64,000 nt of DNA, taken from MPNP01 sp965215545. GTDB lineage: Bacteria; Pseudomonadota; Alphaproteobacteria; Rhodobacterales; Rhodobacteraceae. The notes below the pieces were generated by a model. The model had not been told where the DNA came from and did not search any database. It saw only the letters and a program-made list of their open reading frames with translations. The stretch is from the NCBI GenBank assembly GCA_965215545.1, contig OZ244066.1, positions 1,984,001 through 2,048,000 of the forward strand, written 5' to 3'. Shown one piece after another: positions 52,814 through 63,118 of the stretch. Positions within the stretch are counted from its first letter, which is position 1. Each line of letters begins with the position of its first letter. A program made the position numbers and the translations under genes.

Positions 52814-53800
52814 TCAGGCGGCCCGCACCGCTTCGGGACCCCCGCCGAGCTCCTTGCCGAAACTGCGCTGGTAGAACTCGGCCACCGTGGGGCGCTCCAG
52901 CTCGTCGCACCGGTTGACGAAACTGACGCGGAAGGCATAGGCAAGGTCCCCGAAGATCGCCGCGTTCTGGGCCCAGTTGATCACGGTCCGGGGACTCATG
53001 ACCGTCGATATGTCACCATTGGCGAAGGCCGACCGTGTCAATGCGGCGACCGACACCATCCTGTCCACGGTTGCCTTGCCCTCGGTCGTGTCGAGCTCAG
53101 GCATCCTGGCCAACACGATCTGCACCTCGGCATCATGGGAGAGATAGTTGAGGGTGGTCACCAGTGACCAGCGATCCATCTGGCCCTGGTTGATCTGCTG
53201 GGTGCCGTGATAGAGCCCTGTCGTGTCCCCGAGACCCACCGTGTTGGTGGTCGAGAACAACCGGAAGGCGGGGTGGGGGACAATCACTTCGTTCTGGTCG
53301 AGAAGGGTCAGTCGCCCATCGGCCTCAAGGACCCGCTGGATGACGAACATGACGTCCGGCCGGCCGGCATCATACTCATCGAACACCAGGGCAACCGGGT
53401 TGTGGAGTGACCAGGGCAGGATCCCTTCCTGAAACTCGGTGATCTGCTTGCCGTCCCTGAGCTTGATGGCATCCTTGCCAATGAGATCAATCCGGGAGAT
53501 GTGGCTGTCGAGGTTGATCCGGACGCAGGGCCAGTTCAATCGGGCCGCCACCTGCTCGATATGGGTTGACTTGCCCGTGCCGTGATAACCCTGGATCATG
53601 ACCCGCCGATTGTGACTGAAGCCGGCGAGGATGGCCAGAGTGGTTTCCGGGTCAAAGCGGTAGGCCGGATCAATCTCGGGCACCCGCGCTCCGGTTTCGG
53701 CAAAACCCGGCACCTCGAGATCCGTCTCGATGCCGAAGGTCTCGCGCACGGCAACCATGCATGTCGGCAGGGTCTCGCTCCCCTGTTTGTCCCCTTGCAT
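52814..53800 (-). CDS. cobS: Aerobic cobaltochelatase subunit CobS
   Basis: AAA+ ATPase of the cobaltochelatase. 328 residues: Walker A GYHGTGKST, Walker B LVFDEYDAGRPD, sensor region FSTTNTVGLGD with DTTGLYHGTQQINQGQMDRW. ATG 53800 is preceded by GGAGGGAGAAG, a strong ribosome binding site; the longer frame upstream is Arg/Gly-rich and rejected. Confidence 0.96.
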   Translation of the reverse strand: MQGDKQGSETLPTCMVAVRETFGIETDLEVPGFAETGARVPEIDPAYRFDPETTLAILAGFSHNRRVMIQGYHGTGKSTHIEQVAARLNWPCVRINLDSHISRIDLIGKDAIKLRDGKQITEFQEGILPWSLHNPVALVFDEYDAGRPDVMFVIQRVLEADGRLTLLDQNEVIVPHPAFRLFSTTNTVGLGDTTGLYHGTQQINQGQMDRWSLVTTLNYLSHDAEVQIVLARMPELDTTEGKATVDRMVSVAALTRSAFANGDISTVMSPRTVINWAQNAAIFGDLAYAFRVSFVNRCDELERPTVAEFYQRSFGKELGGGPEAVRAA

Positions 53801-53896
53801 ACTTCTCCCTCCTGACACTCCGGTCCCCCGTCCTTGCTGCGGATCCCGTCCCCGGACACCTCTGACCCGGCGGACACCGCGCACCGGGTTCGTTTT

Positions 53897-54475
53897 CTAC
53901 CCGCCGCCCCGGTCGATGATATTCCGGCTGTTGCGCAGGATGTTCCAGGCCTGCACGACTTCCTTCAATCGCCCCTCATCGCTCCGGTCTCCCTGGTTGT
54001 TGTCGGGGTGCAGGTCCTTGACCAGGGACCGGTATTCCCGCCGGATTTCGATCATCGTGGAATCCTGGCCAAGATTGAGCACACGCAGGGCCCGGATTTC
54101 GACACTGTTCAGCCGGGCTGACCGGACCGAAGCCTTTGCCCAGCCATGGATCCGCAGGCGATGCACGCCTCCGCCCTGATAGCTGGTGTCGGCTTCATCG
54201 GCTGGTGCATCCGCGGCACCCTGGTCCCGGTTCCGGAACCAGTTCCACTTGCGGTTGTATTCCTCGACATGCGCATGGCACAGCCACTTGATGCCGTCGG
54301 TCTGCCCGGGAATGCTGGGAGCCCGGTACCGCCCCTCATTGTCGCAGTCCGGGTGATCGCAGGGGCCGGCATTCTTCCGCCGGACCGGGCGGCTGGTGCC
54401 GCCGCGCTTTTGCGATCGCTTCAACTTGTCAGCTGAAACTGATATATCAAAGTCAATTGGACTTTTTGTTGTCAT
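53897..54475 (-). CDS. J-domain (DnaJ-like) protein
   Basis: 192 residues with a C-terminal J domain: YRSLVKDLHPDNNQGDRS contains the HPD tripeptide that stimulates Hsp70. The N-terminus has CDHPDCDNEGRYRAP and WLCHAHVEEYN, a small Cys/His cluster suggesting metal binding. This is the form found next to cobS and bolA in alphaproteobacteria. Divergent from bolA with a 76-bp shared upstream region. Confidence 0.9.
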   Translation of the reverse strand: MTTKSPIDFDISVSADKLKRSQKRGGTSRPVRRKNAGPCDHPDCDNEGRYRAPSIPGQTDGIKWLCHAHVEEYNRKWNWFRNRDQGAADAPADEADTSYQGGGVHRLRIHGWAKASVRSARLNSVEIRALRVLNLGQDSTMIEIRREYRSLVKDLHPDNNQGDRSDEGRLKEVVQAWNILRNSRNIIDRGGG

Positions 54476-54551
54476 TGATCGTCAGGATCCACCCGTGGTT
54501 TCTGGACCCATGTGTGTGGAATGCCTGAACCAACACCATGGAGCATGACCT

Positions 54552-54821
54552 GTGCCCGTCAAGGACGCGATCTATACGAAACTTGTTGATTCATTGCAAC
54601 CGAATCACCTTGACATCATCAATGAAAGCCACCTGCATCAGGGTCATGCCGGCTGGGATGGGACCGGCGAGTCGCATTTTCGCATCCGCATGACTGCCGA
54701 TCGGTTCACCGGCCTCAACCGGCTCGCCCGCCACCGTCTCGTCCATGCGGCCCTGTCGCCGTCCCCCATGGACACCATCCATGCCCTGGCCCTCGAGCTC
54801 AAGGCTCCCGACGAAATCTGA
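54552..54821 (+). CDS. bolA: BolA-family protein
   Basis: 89-residue BolA protein, a partner of monothiol glutaredoxins in iron signalling. Seen: KDAIYTKLVDSLQPNHLDIINES, H-rich loop and ESHFRIRMTADRF, then LARHRLVHAALSP. Start codon is GTG 54552 (VKDAIY follows Met-Pro). It is convergent with gatB, whose stop is 12 bp beyond. Confidence 0.92.
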   Translation: MPVKDAIYTKLVDSLQPNHLDIINESHLHQGHAGWDGTGESHFRIRMTADRFTGLNRLARHRLVHAALSPSPMDTIHALALELKAPDEI

Positions 54822-54833
54822 GACCCACCGGGC

Positions 54834-56312
54834 CTACGTGCCGAGGCGCTGGCGGATGATCTCGTTGACCATCCTCGGATTGGCCTTGCCCGCCGAGGCC
54901 TTCATGGTCTGGCCGACCAGGAAGCCTGCCACCCTGGGGTTGACGCGGGCCTTGGCCACCTGATCGGGATTGTCGGCAAAGACCCGGTCCACGATGGCCT
55001 CGATGGTCGAGGCCTCGGTGACCTGGGCGAGATTGTTGCTCTCGACGACTTCCCGCGGCGAGCCGCCATCGGTCCAGAGATGATCGAAGACATCCTTGGC
55101 GATGGCGCCGGAGATCAACCCCTCCGACACCAGATCCAGCAGTTCACCCAGTTGCCCGGCGTTGACCGGTGAGTCCCCAAGATCAAGACTTTCCCGGTTC
55201 AGCCGGCCAAAGAGTTCATTGATCACCCAGTTGGCGGCCAGTTTGCCCTGGCGGCCCCGGGCCACGGCCTCGAAGAAGTCTGCCGAGTCCCGTTCAGCGG
55301 TCAGGATTGCCGCATCATAGGGCGTGATCCCATAGTCCGCGACCAGGCGGGCCTTGCGCGCATCGGGGAGTTCGGGCAGGGTCGCGGCCACCGTGTCGAC
55401 CCAGGCCGGATCGAGTTCCAGCGGCAACAGATCCGGGCAGGGGAAATAGCGATAGTCATGCGCTTCTTCCTTGGACCGCATCGACCGCGTCGTGCCCCGA
55501 TCGGGGTCATAGAGCCGGGTCTCCTGTTCCACCGTACCGCCATCCTCGATGACTCCGATCTGCCGTTCCACCTCGAAACTGATGGCCTGCTGGATGAAGC
55601 GGGTTGAGTTCATGTTCTTGATTTCGCAGCGCGTTCCCAGGTCACTGGCCCCCGCCGGTCGGACGGACACATTGACATCGGCCCGGAGATTGCCGTCCTG
55701 CATGTTGCCGTCACAGGTTCCGAGGTAGCGCATGATCTGACGGAGTTTGAGAATGGTGGCGGCAGCCTCTTCCGGACTCCGGATATCGGGACAAGTGACG
55801 ATCTCCATCAGGGCGACGCCGGTCCGGTTGAGATCGACCATGGACATGCCGGGATGCACGTCGTGCAGGGACTTGCCCGCATCCTGCTCCAGATGGATGT
55901 GGTCAATCCGGATTGTCCGACCGACCCCCGGCTCGATCTCGACATCGACTTCTCCGGCTCCGATGATGGGATGGTAGAGCTGGGAGATCTGGTAGCCCTG
56001 GGGCAGATCGGGATAGAAGTAGTTCTTGCGATCGAATTGGGACACCAGATTGATCCTGGCCTTCAGCCCCAACCCGGTCCGGACCGTCTGTTCCACACAG
56101 AATGCGTTCAGGACCGGCAGCATGCCCGGCATGGCGGCATCGACCAGGTCGACATGGGTGTTGGGCTCGGCACCGAATGCCGTTGAGGCTGTCGAGAAGA
56201 GTTTGGCATTCGATGCAACCTGGGCATGCACCTCGAGTCCGATCACCGCTTCCCATGTCCCCCTGGTACCATGATACTGCCGCGCCGCCGCCGGTGTGAT
56301 GTCAGCGCTCAT
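54834..56312 (-). CDS. gatB: Asp-tRNA(Asn)/Glu-tRNA(Gln) amidotransferase subunit B
   Basis: Subunit of the GatCAB complex that converts Glu-tRNA-Gln and Asp-tRNA-Asn to the amide forms. 492 residues: WEAVIGLEVHAQV, SQFDRKNYFYPDLPQGYQISQ, GNMQDGNLRADVNVSV, EIKNMNS and the C-terminal YqeY-like tail. ATG 56312 has GGGAGAC upstream. gatC and gatA are not adjacent here. Confidence 0.96.
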   Translation of the reverse strand: MSADITPAAARQYHGTRGTWEAVIGLEVHAQVASNAKLFSTASTAFGAEPNTHVDLVDAAMPGMLPVLNAFCVEQTVRTGLGLKARINLVSQFDRKNYFYPDLPQGYQISQLYHPIIGAGEVDVEIEPGVGRTIRIDHIHLEQDAGKSLHDVHPGMSMVDLNRTGVALMEIVTCPDIRSPEEAAATILKLRQIMRYLGTCDGNMQDGNLRADVNVSVRPAGASDLGTRCEIKNMNSTRFIQQAISFEVERQIGVIEDGGTVEQETRLYDPDRGTTRSMRSKEEAHDYRYFPCPDLLPLELDPAWVDTVAATLPELPDARKARLVADYGITPYDAAILTAERDSADFFEAVARGRQGKLAANWVINELFGRLNRESLDLGDSPVNAGQLGELLDLVSEGLISGAIAKDVFDHLWTDGGSPREVVESNNLAQVTEASTIEAIVDRVFADNPDQVAKARVNPRVAGFLVGQTMKASAGKANPRMVNEIIRQRLGT

Positions 56313-56329
56313 GAAGGTCTCCCTTGCCC

Positions 56330-57103
56330 TCAGGCGTTGACGGCCAGGGGGACGCACCGCCCGGCCTGCCATTGGGAGAGGGCCGTGCCAAAGGCACGAA
56401 ACAGGCTGATCGACACCGGATCCTCGCCGGCGCGGTATTCCGGGTGCCATTGAACGGCCATCGCAAAGCCTGCGGCACCCTCAATCGTCAGGGCCTCGGG
56501 TGTGCCATCCTCCGCCACCCCCTCGATGCGGATGCGTTGGCCCTGGTCCTTGATCCCCTGCCCGTGCAGGGAGTTGACCGTGACGACATCCTGACCGAAA
56601 ATCCCGGCACAGGGACTGCCTTGGTGAAATGTCACCGTGTGCCGGAGGGCGAATTTCTCCTCCAGCGTCCCATCGGGTGGCATCCGGTGGTTCATCCGGC
56701 CCGGCAGTTCGCGGATTTCCGGATGCAGTGTGCCCCCGAGCGCCACATTGAATTCCTGGAAGCCCCGACAGATCCCGAGCATGGGCTGGCCCTGCGTCAG
56801 GCATTCCCGGATCAACGGCAGGACGATCCGGTCGCGGGGGCGATCGAAGTCACCATGGGCTTCCGTGGCCGCTTCGCCGTATTCCTCGGGATGGATATTC
56901 GGCCGGCCACCGGTGAAGAGGAACCCATCACAGATCGCCATCAGTTCGCGGGGGGTGGCGTAATCCGGATTGCCCGGTATGATCAGCGGGACTGCCCCGG
57001 TGACATCCGCGATCGCCGCACAGTTCATATGCCCCGTTGCGCAGGCAGGATACTGATCTTCAATCAGGTAATTGTTGCCGATGATCCCTACGATCGAGCG
57101 CAT
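56330..57103 (-). CDS. Class I glutamine amidotransferase-like hydrolase (peptidase C26, PuuD type)
   Basis: 257 residues with nucleophile GICRGFQEFN (Cys), oxyanion region LFTGGRPNIHPEEYGE and catalytic QWHPEY (His) plus Glu. PuuD relatives hydrolyse gamma-glutamyl-GABA in putrescine breakdown, but no other puu genes are here, so substrate is uncertain. Ends 17 bp before gatB, likely co-transcribed. Confidence 0.9.
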   Translation of the reverse strand: MRSIVGIIGNNYLIEDQYPACATGHMNCAAIADVTGAVPLIIPGNPDYATPRELMAICDGFLFTGGRPNIHPEEYGEAATEAHGDFDRPRDRIVLPLIRECLTQGQPMLGICRGFQEFNVALGGTLHPEIRELPGRMNHRMPPDGTLEEKFALRHTVTFHQGSPCAGIFGQDVVTVNSLHGQGIKDQGQRIRIEGVAEDGTPEALTIEGAAGFAMAVQWHPEYRAGEDPVSISLFRAFGTALSQWQAGRCVPLAVNA

Positions 57104-57193
57104 CCGTGTGTCTCCACACCCTGGTCCCTGAGCACGGTGTCCCCAGGCCTGCCGCTCCCCATCGACGCCCCCTGCCGTCTGTCGGTCCCCATG

Positions 57194-59671
57194 TCAGAAA
57201 TTGTATTCTGCTGCAAGATGCAGCGAACGGGTGCTCCCGCCGCCCTCGCTGCTCCCCACACCAACCCCGACATGGCCTGCGAACTGCCCTCCGGCGCCCG
57301 ACAATGCGAGGCCAAGCTCCATCCCGGTCTCCCGACCCGGCCAGCGCGTTGTCGATACAAAGGCCGTATCAGGTTCTGCCAATGACGACATGACCCGCGC
57401 CTCGCCGCCCCGATAGCGGTTGACCTGCACGCCCAGTACCACCGCACTCGCAAGACCACCCAAGGCGAAGGGTGGAAACGTGACATCCCCACCGCCGGAC
57501 AGCCGTGTGACAGTCATTGCTGATCCCGCCACCGTCAGGGCCAGATCATCCTCACCCGCTTCGCTGTACCCCCGGCTGGTGATTCGGGTGCGCATGAGAC
57601 CCACACGCGGCCTGACTGCCGCTCCCAGGACCTCGAATGGCACGGTCAGGCCGGCCGCCACACCCGTACTCCTGTGACCGGACGCCCCCTTGATCGTCCG
57701 GGTCGCACTCGCTGACGGCAACGTCCTGGTGACAGCATAATCGACCGAGCCCCGGTGAGCACTGGCATGGATGCCAACAGGTCCAATCGTCCCGGCCGCC
57801 CGCACCGCAAGGCCTGTCCCATCCCCCGTCGCCCTCGCAACATGCGGCATGTCAATCGTGACCTTCTGCGACGCAAGCGACAGGCGGTACTCATCCACGA
57901 CACCCTCGGGATACAGGGCCAGACCGGCAATCACCCCGCGCCGTTCGATCGCGAACGGTCGCTGTTCGAACGTGCCACCAATCTCAAGATCCTGCAGGAC
58001 CGGGGCCACAAAGACACAGCCCGGCACCGGATGGCTTTCCCCTCCGGACTCCCGACAGCCCACGCCCTCTCCCGTCCCCGCCATGGCCAGCGTCGCGTGC
58101 ATGGCATTGGCCGCAATCTCATTGCCCGCCCGATCCAGATCCAGCCGCAACATCGGCAAATCCGTCTGTTCCAGCGCCTCGACCACCACCCCATCAGCAC
58201 CCTCCGAACCCTGATTCCGCGCCACATTCAGCCCCCAGAACACACTGCGCTCATTCCGGTTCAACAGGTCCAGCCCTGTCAATTGCATCGCGGCCTCCAG
58301 AGTCTCCTTCATGCCAATTTGCTCACGCTCTACGGCAAAATCCAGCAGGATCGTGTCGAATGCCAGACTGTCCAGATCCGGGGTTGTCAGACAATCCTTC
58401 GAGTCAGCGGGACATTCTACACTCAGGAATTCTCCAAGTGAATATTGTGTCTCCGCCTCATATGCTTCACGCGTCAACTGCGGATACGACAGGACATTGA
58501 AATCGATCTGCCCTGCGATCATTGCATCGCCATCGATATGAAGATGATCAATCTCACCGTTGACGCCTTTGACGTCAATCTCCAGAACGCCGTCCGCCTC
58601 CTGGATGAAATCACCCGTGAGGGCCATGCCGCGAATTTCTCCAGCGCCCCCGACCCGCACGGTCCCGCTGTTGGTAAATGATGGTGAATCGTCTGACTCG
58701 CAAGAATTTGCTCCCTTAACCCCCAATCTAATTGATGCGGCCTGTTCCAGAACCCCATGATTGTTGAATTGGGCGCACCCATCGGCGTAGACTGATCCTG
58801 ACACAAGCCCGCGATTGTCGATTTTGGCTGATTTATTTGGGGGTCCATTGTTGTAGCCGCTAAGGAAGAGAGCGTAAATTGGCATAGAATCCATTTCATT
58901 TACACTATATGTGTGTATCTTATTTACTCTGACTTCGCCACCGCTGTCGATGGTGACGTCAATGGCTGCATTCGGTGCCTCAATAATGATCCCAGAGGAC
59001 CCTGCTCCTACTGTTTCAATTCTTCCTTCGACATCGATGCTGAACGCAGGGTTCATATCCGATGGATTTTGATGACCAGAGTACCAAATACCATGGGCGT
59101 TCTGACCATTTGTCCGTATTCTGCCAATGGTAAGCATTGTGTTTTCAGTGTTGTCTACGGGATCGCCATCGCGGTCAATTCGGATACCAGTTACGCTATC
59201 ACCCTCGGCAACAATTTCAGCTATTTTTGCAGAAAAATTGTCAAATTTGCCCGACACATTGATGCCATAAATTTCCTCTCCCATTATCCTCGTTGTCGAA
59301 ATCTTTGCACCTTCAATTGTAATGTCGCCCCTGTTGCCCCCGGTGCCGATTTTGCCGCGTAGAATTATGCCACTCTCATCAGTGCTTGTAATGCTGCCTT
59401 GATTGCCAAAACTGATGGTCACACCGCTTGTCAGGCCCGGGCAAGCGATTGGACCGCGTTCATTATTGACCATCACGTTCCCGCTGCCGCACTCATCCAT
59501 CTGAACCATCTGGGCGTAGGAATTCTGCGTGAGGATGAGCAGTCCAAGGCAGATGTAAAGAACTCCAATCAGGGGACGTCCGGCAAGAGAGGGCAGATTT
59601 GGCGATGATCCACTTGTTTCGAATGATTGAAGCGGGGCTGTATGTGGAGAACGTGGGGTAGGGTGTTGCAT
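57194..59671 (-). CDS. Autotransporter-like large surface protein
   Basis: 825 residues: an extended N-terminal signal region (hydrophobic PLIGVLYICLGLLILTQNSYA, cleavage before QMVQ), a passenger of beta-solenoid-like repeats (GSITSTDESGIILRG, GVNGEIDHLHIDGDAMIAG) and a C-terminal ~280-residue beta-barrel ending in Phe (AAEYNF), as in type Va autotransporters. The passenger (about 58.6-59.6 kb) is AT-richer than the barrel. The start at ATG 59671 lacks a clear ribosome binding site; longer frames exist to 59854. Likely function is surface adhesion or enzyme display (inference). Confidence 0.8.
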   Translation of the reverse strand: MQHPTPRSPHTAPLQSFETSGSSPNLPSLAGRPLIGVLYICLGLLILTQNSYAQMVQMDECGSGNVMVNNERGPIACPGLTSGVTISFGNQGSITSTDESGIILRGKIGTGGNRGDITIEGAKISTTRIMGEEIYGINVSGKFDNFSAKIAEIVAEGDSVTGIRIDRDGDPVDNTENTMLTIGRIRTNGQNAHGIWYSGHQNPSDMNPAFSIDVEGRIETVGAGSSGIIIEAPNAAIDVTIDSGGEVRVNKIHTYSVNEMDSMPIYALFLSGYNNGPPNKSAKIDNRGLVSGSVYADGCAQFNNHGVLEQAASIRLGVKGANSCESDDSPSFTNSGTVRVGGAGEIRGMALTGDFIQEADGVLEIDVKGVNGEIDHLHIDGDAMIAGQIDFNVLSYPQLTREAYEAETQYSLGEFLSVECPADSKDCLTTPDLDSLAFDTILLDFAVEREQIGMKETLEAAMQLTGLDLLNRNERSVFWGLNVARNQGSEGADGVVVEALEQTDLPMLRLDLDRAGNEIAANAMHATLAMAGTGEGVGCRESGGESHPVPGCVFVAPVLQDLEIGGTFEQRPFAIERRGVIAGLALYPEGVVDEYRLSLASQKVTIDMPHVARATGDGTGLAVRAAGTIGPVGIHASAHRGSVDYAVTRTLPSASATRTIKGASGHRSTGVAAGLTVPFEVLGAAVRPRVGLMRTRITSRGYSEAGEDDLALTVAGSAMTVTRLSGGGDVTFPPFALGGLASAVVLGVQVNRYRGGEARVMSSLAEPDTAFVSTTRWPGRETGMELGLALSGAGGQFAGHVGVGVGSSEGGGSTRSLHLAAEYNF

Positions 59672-59925
59672 GTGAATAAGGGTTTGATCAAAAAATCCGT
59701 TGACATAAGGCAATGCAGTCACATGCGCAATATCGATGGTTTGTTGCCGGGCCGTTGGGTGGCGGTGGCTGATTGTGGTGCCGGGACCGTCAATGTTGGA
59801 CTGCTGCGGGGTCGGAATGACATGATGTGCGAGGCCGGGATGCGGTCCCTGCATCAGGGAGGCGTGGGATGCAGTCAGTGCCAGCGGTGCGGGCGATCCT
59901 GCATTCGCCGCGATCAGGAGATGCG

Positions 59926-61053
59926 ATGATCTTCATCCGTGGTGAGTGCCTGCCGGCGCTGAAGCGTCTTGCCGACCTCTTCCTTGATCGGATCCTGCCC
60001 TGCTGGATGATCCGGGGCCATGATGTGGCAACGGGACATTTCCATGAAGCCCTCGCACTTGATGGCGGGGTGCTGGTCGATTCGTCCCTGCGCATCCGCA
60101 CAGCGGCGCGCATGATTTATGTCTATGCAGATGCGGCCCGCCTGGGCCTGGCCCCGGATGGTGCCCTTGAGGTGGCGGTGAAGGCCGGGGAAGCTCTCGA
60201 ACGCGATGCCAGGGTCGCCGATGGCGGGTATGTGCGCAGCATTGATCGCAGCACGGGTACCGTCATTGATCCGGTCCGTGATCTCTATGACATGGCCTGT
60301 GTCCTGATTGCGTTCGGTGCATTGTTGCATGCCACAGGCAAGATGCGCTGGCGGGAACGGGCCGAGGCACTGCTGGCGACACTGGATCGTCTGTTGGCTG
60401 TTCCCTCCGGGGGCTACGCTGATGATGAGGATGGAACCCTGCCTCGACGCCAGAACCCACACATGCACCTCTTTGAAGCCCTGATCGGGCTGACGGAGGC
60501 CAGCCGGTCGACGGATCATCTCGCCCGTCTGGATGCCCTGCGCACGCTGTTTCTGGAAAGATTCCTCAATGACGATGGGTCCCTGACCGAGTTTTTCGGA
60601 CCGGCATGGGAGCGGGGCAGCGCATGGCAATCCGGACGCCTCGATCCCGGTCATATGGCCGAATGGGCGACATTGCTGCACCTGGCCCAGCCGCTTCTTG
60701 CCACGGATGACAGGGAGATTGCAGAAACACTTGTCGACACCGCCATTCGCCTGGGTCCGGCAGGGGCCCACCCCCTGTTCTTTGTTGATGAAGTCGACCG
60801 GGACGGCAGGCCCCTTCTTGACCGTTCGCGCCTTTGGCTGCAGGTTGAGCAAATCAAGTCCTGTCTTGTGACGGGCAGAACAGAGCGCGCCGAACAGGTC
60901 GCCGATGCACTCCTTGCGACCTATCTTGCCCCGGCCGCGAGAGGACTCTGGATCGACAGCTATGACCTGACGAACATGGCCAACGCCAGAACGGTTCCGG
61001 CCAGTTCATGCTATCATCTCTGGACACTCATTCGATTGTTGCCAAGGAAATGA
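59926..61053 (+). CDS. AGE-family sugar epimerase/isomerase
   Basis: 375-residue (alpha/alpha)6-barrel protein of the N-acylglucosamine 2-epimerase / mannose isomerase family. Seen: NPHMHLFEALIGLTEA with catalytic-region His, PGHMAEWATLLHLA and WLQVEQIKS. It could interconvert GlcNAc/ManNAc, mannose/fructose or similar sugars; the substrate cannot be told from sequence. ATG 59926 follows CAGGAG. Divergent from the autotransporter gene with a 254-bp gap. Confidence 0.85.
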   Translation: MIFIRGECLPALKRLADLFLDRILPCWMIRGHDVATGHFHEALALDGGVLVDSSLRIRTAARMIYVYADAARLGLAPDGALEVAVKAGEALERDARVADGGYVRSIDRSTGTVIDPVRDLYDMACVLIAFGALLHATGKMRWRERAEALLATLDRLLAVPSGGYADDEDGTLPRRQNPHMHLFEALIGLTEASRSTDHLARLDALRTLFLERFLNDDGSLTEFFGPAWERGSAWQSGRLDPGHMAEWATLLHLAQPLLATDDREIAETLVDTAIRLGPAGAHPLFFVDEVDRDGRPLLDRSRLWLQVEQIKSCLVTGRTERAEQVADALLATYLAPAARGLWIDSYDLTNMANARTVPASSCYHLWTLIRLLPRK

Positions 61054-61537
61054 TGTGCATTGCGCATGGCGCAAGTGGCCAATAGCGGTGCAGCCGCGGG
61101 TCACGCTCATCCCGGCCGGGGCCGATCTCCACAATGACCAGGCTCCTTGCCTGCAGGGCTGACACCGGCGGGTGCAGTGTCCCTGGCAGGCCTGGTGCTG
61201 CCCACCCCGTCGGGCGGTCGACTGTTGATCGTGGCAACCCAATCAGGAAGGGCCTCTTGCCAGTTGCGTTGCCTGGCGTGATCGGCTCGCCGGCTGACCG
61301 GGTCCGGGAGGGCTGGAGAAGGGCATGCTGCCCGGGACTGGCCATGCACATCCGGATCCAGGGGATTTGCTGTATCGGGTTGGCTATTGGCGGTCGGTGC
61401 ATAATGGTGATCGGGCCTGCAGGGACGTGTATCGACGGGTTGGGCGGTACATTGATCGTGGACCAACCGGCTGATTGCTGTCGCGGGTCCCCAGAGCGAG
61501 TGGTAGGCCAGGGGTGGTGTCAGATGTGGACGGTGAG
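61054..61537. other. Intergenic region without a supported gene
   Basis: About 480 bp after the AGE epimerase gene; open frames on both strands show no domain or signal, and composition suggests decayed DNA. Confidence 0.5.
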
Positions 61538-62224
61538 ATGACCGAATACTCGATTGAGCCAGCGGCGGGTGTGCTGCTTCCCGTTGAGGGGAGCAATGCC
61601 GTGTTTCCAGTGCGGCGGGTCTACTGCATTGGGCGAAATTATGCCGCCCATGCAGTTGAAATGGGTGGCAATCCGGATCGGGAGATGCCGTTCTTTTTCC
61701 AGAAGAATCCCCAAAATCTCGACCCATCGGGCACGTTCCCCTATCCCGATCACTCACAGGATGTGCATCACGAAGCCGAACTGGCAGTCATGCTGGGGTC
61801 AGGCAGTCGGGATATCGCCGTCAGCGAGGCACTTGGACATGTCTTCGGCTACGCCCTGTGCCTTGATATGACCCGCCGGGATCTGCAGGCCGAGCTGAAA
61901 CAGCTGGGACGTCCGTGGGAGATTGCCAAGGCCTTCGAGCGATCGGCGCCGGTTGGGCCCATCCATGACGTCACCCGATGCGGCCACCCAGCCAAGGGTG
62001 AGATCAGTTTGCGGGTGAACGGCGCGTTGCGTCAATGCGGTGATCTCGACCAGATGATCTGGAAGGTTCCCGAGATCATTTCCTGTCTCTCCAGATATGT
62101 CGAACTGGCTGGTGGTGATGTGATCCTGACCGGAACGCCGGCAGGGGTCGCAGCCGTCCGGAAGGGGGACAGGCTCGAAATGACCATCAAGGGGCTCGGC
62201 TCGCTTCAGATCCTCGTCTGCTGA
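61538..62224 (+). CDS. Fumarylacetoacetate hydrolase-family protein
   Basis: 228 residues with YCIGRNYAAHAVEMG, metal ligands in HHEAELAV (Glu-x-Glu) and the Asp in YALCLDMTRRDLQ, and ILTGTPAGVAAVRKGD. The compact length is that of acylpyruvase/oxaloacetate decarboxylase-type members rather than tyrosine-pathway FAH. ATG 61538 is chosen by homologue length. No pathway partner is adjacent. Confidence 0.9.
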   Translation: MTEYSIEPAAGVLLPVEGSNAVFPVRRVYCIGRNYAAHAVEMGGNPDREMPFFFQKNPQNLDPSGTFPYPDHSQDVHHEAELAVMLGSGSRDIAVSEALGHVFGYALCLDMTRRDLQAELKQLGRPWEIAKAFERSAPVGPIHDVTRCGHPAKGEISLRVNGALRQCGDLDQMIWKVPEIISCLSRYVELAGGDVILTGTPAGVAAVRKGDRLEMTIKGLGSLQILVC

Positions 62225-63118
62225 TGAAGACTGACCGGCGGGCAGGACAGCGAGACCCACGAAACCGACTCCCAGCTCGAATCGGCAGGTCAGATTTCGA
62301 ATGATGCCATTCGGATTGAGGCAAGGCGACTCATGCTGTCTGATGTTTTCGAGACTCGCCCGGCTGTGAGAGGGTCGATGTCCATCCTGATGCATCACTG
62401 AATTGGCAAGGATGCCAGATGGACCCGGGACAGGCCTTGTCTTTCAGGTCGCCCGTTCAGCATGCACTGCACCAAACCCACCCCTACCGTCCTGATCCTT
62501 ACCAATCACTTCCAATACTGTTTGACACCCATCAGGGCCTGGGCCTGTTCCGGGATCAGTATGAGCCCTGGACTCAACGATCATCGGCCAGACTGGAAGC
62601 CTTCCATCCGCAACAGACCAGGTGCTCGATTATCTGGCCCGGCTTACCTCGGAGTGTCGTGACCCTCTCCGGTCCTGCCATCGGCTTGTATCCCCCGGTC
62701 TCCGGATCCGATGTGGCCCGGCGGGGTCATGCCGGTGTGTCCCCCACGGCCGCGTGTCAGGAGTGGAGGCTTGACCCGAAGGTTGTCAGGCTGGACGATC
62801 AACAGTCAGGGCAGTGAGCAGTTGCCATGGACCGACGCTTGACTGTCTGACCCGACCTGATCATCTCCGACAGGTTCCCCGGCGCCCCGTTTGTGGACAG
62901 GATCGGGGCAATATCCGCCGGATCGGCGGATCCTGACGGCCGAGACAAGGCAATCGAAGGGCGGGGCACCCAGGCATCGGGCTGAGTCGACAAGCCCCGG
63001 TTTGCCGAGAAGATCGGCGAGGTCTGCCATGCAGTGCTTCCCCTCTGGGGTCATGTCGACTGCCCGGATCTGGCGAATGGTACGGCAAACGAACCTTCGA
63101 CAGCATGGACGCCGCCAC
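62225..63118. other. Region of ~890 bp without a supported gene
   Basis: Frames on both strands are short or lack recognisable domains. A minus-strand stretch near 62950-63080 reads RTIRQIRAVDMTPEGKHCMA, which looks coding in tone, but no family or start was identified. Possibly decayed genes next to the AbiEii locus. Confidence 0.45.
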
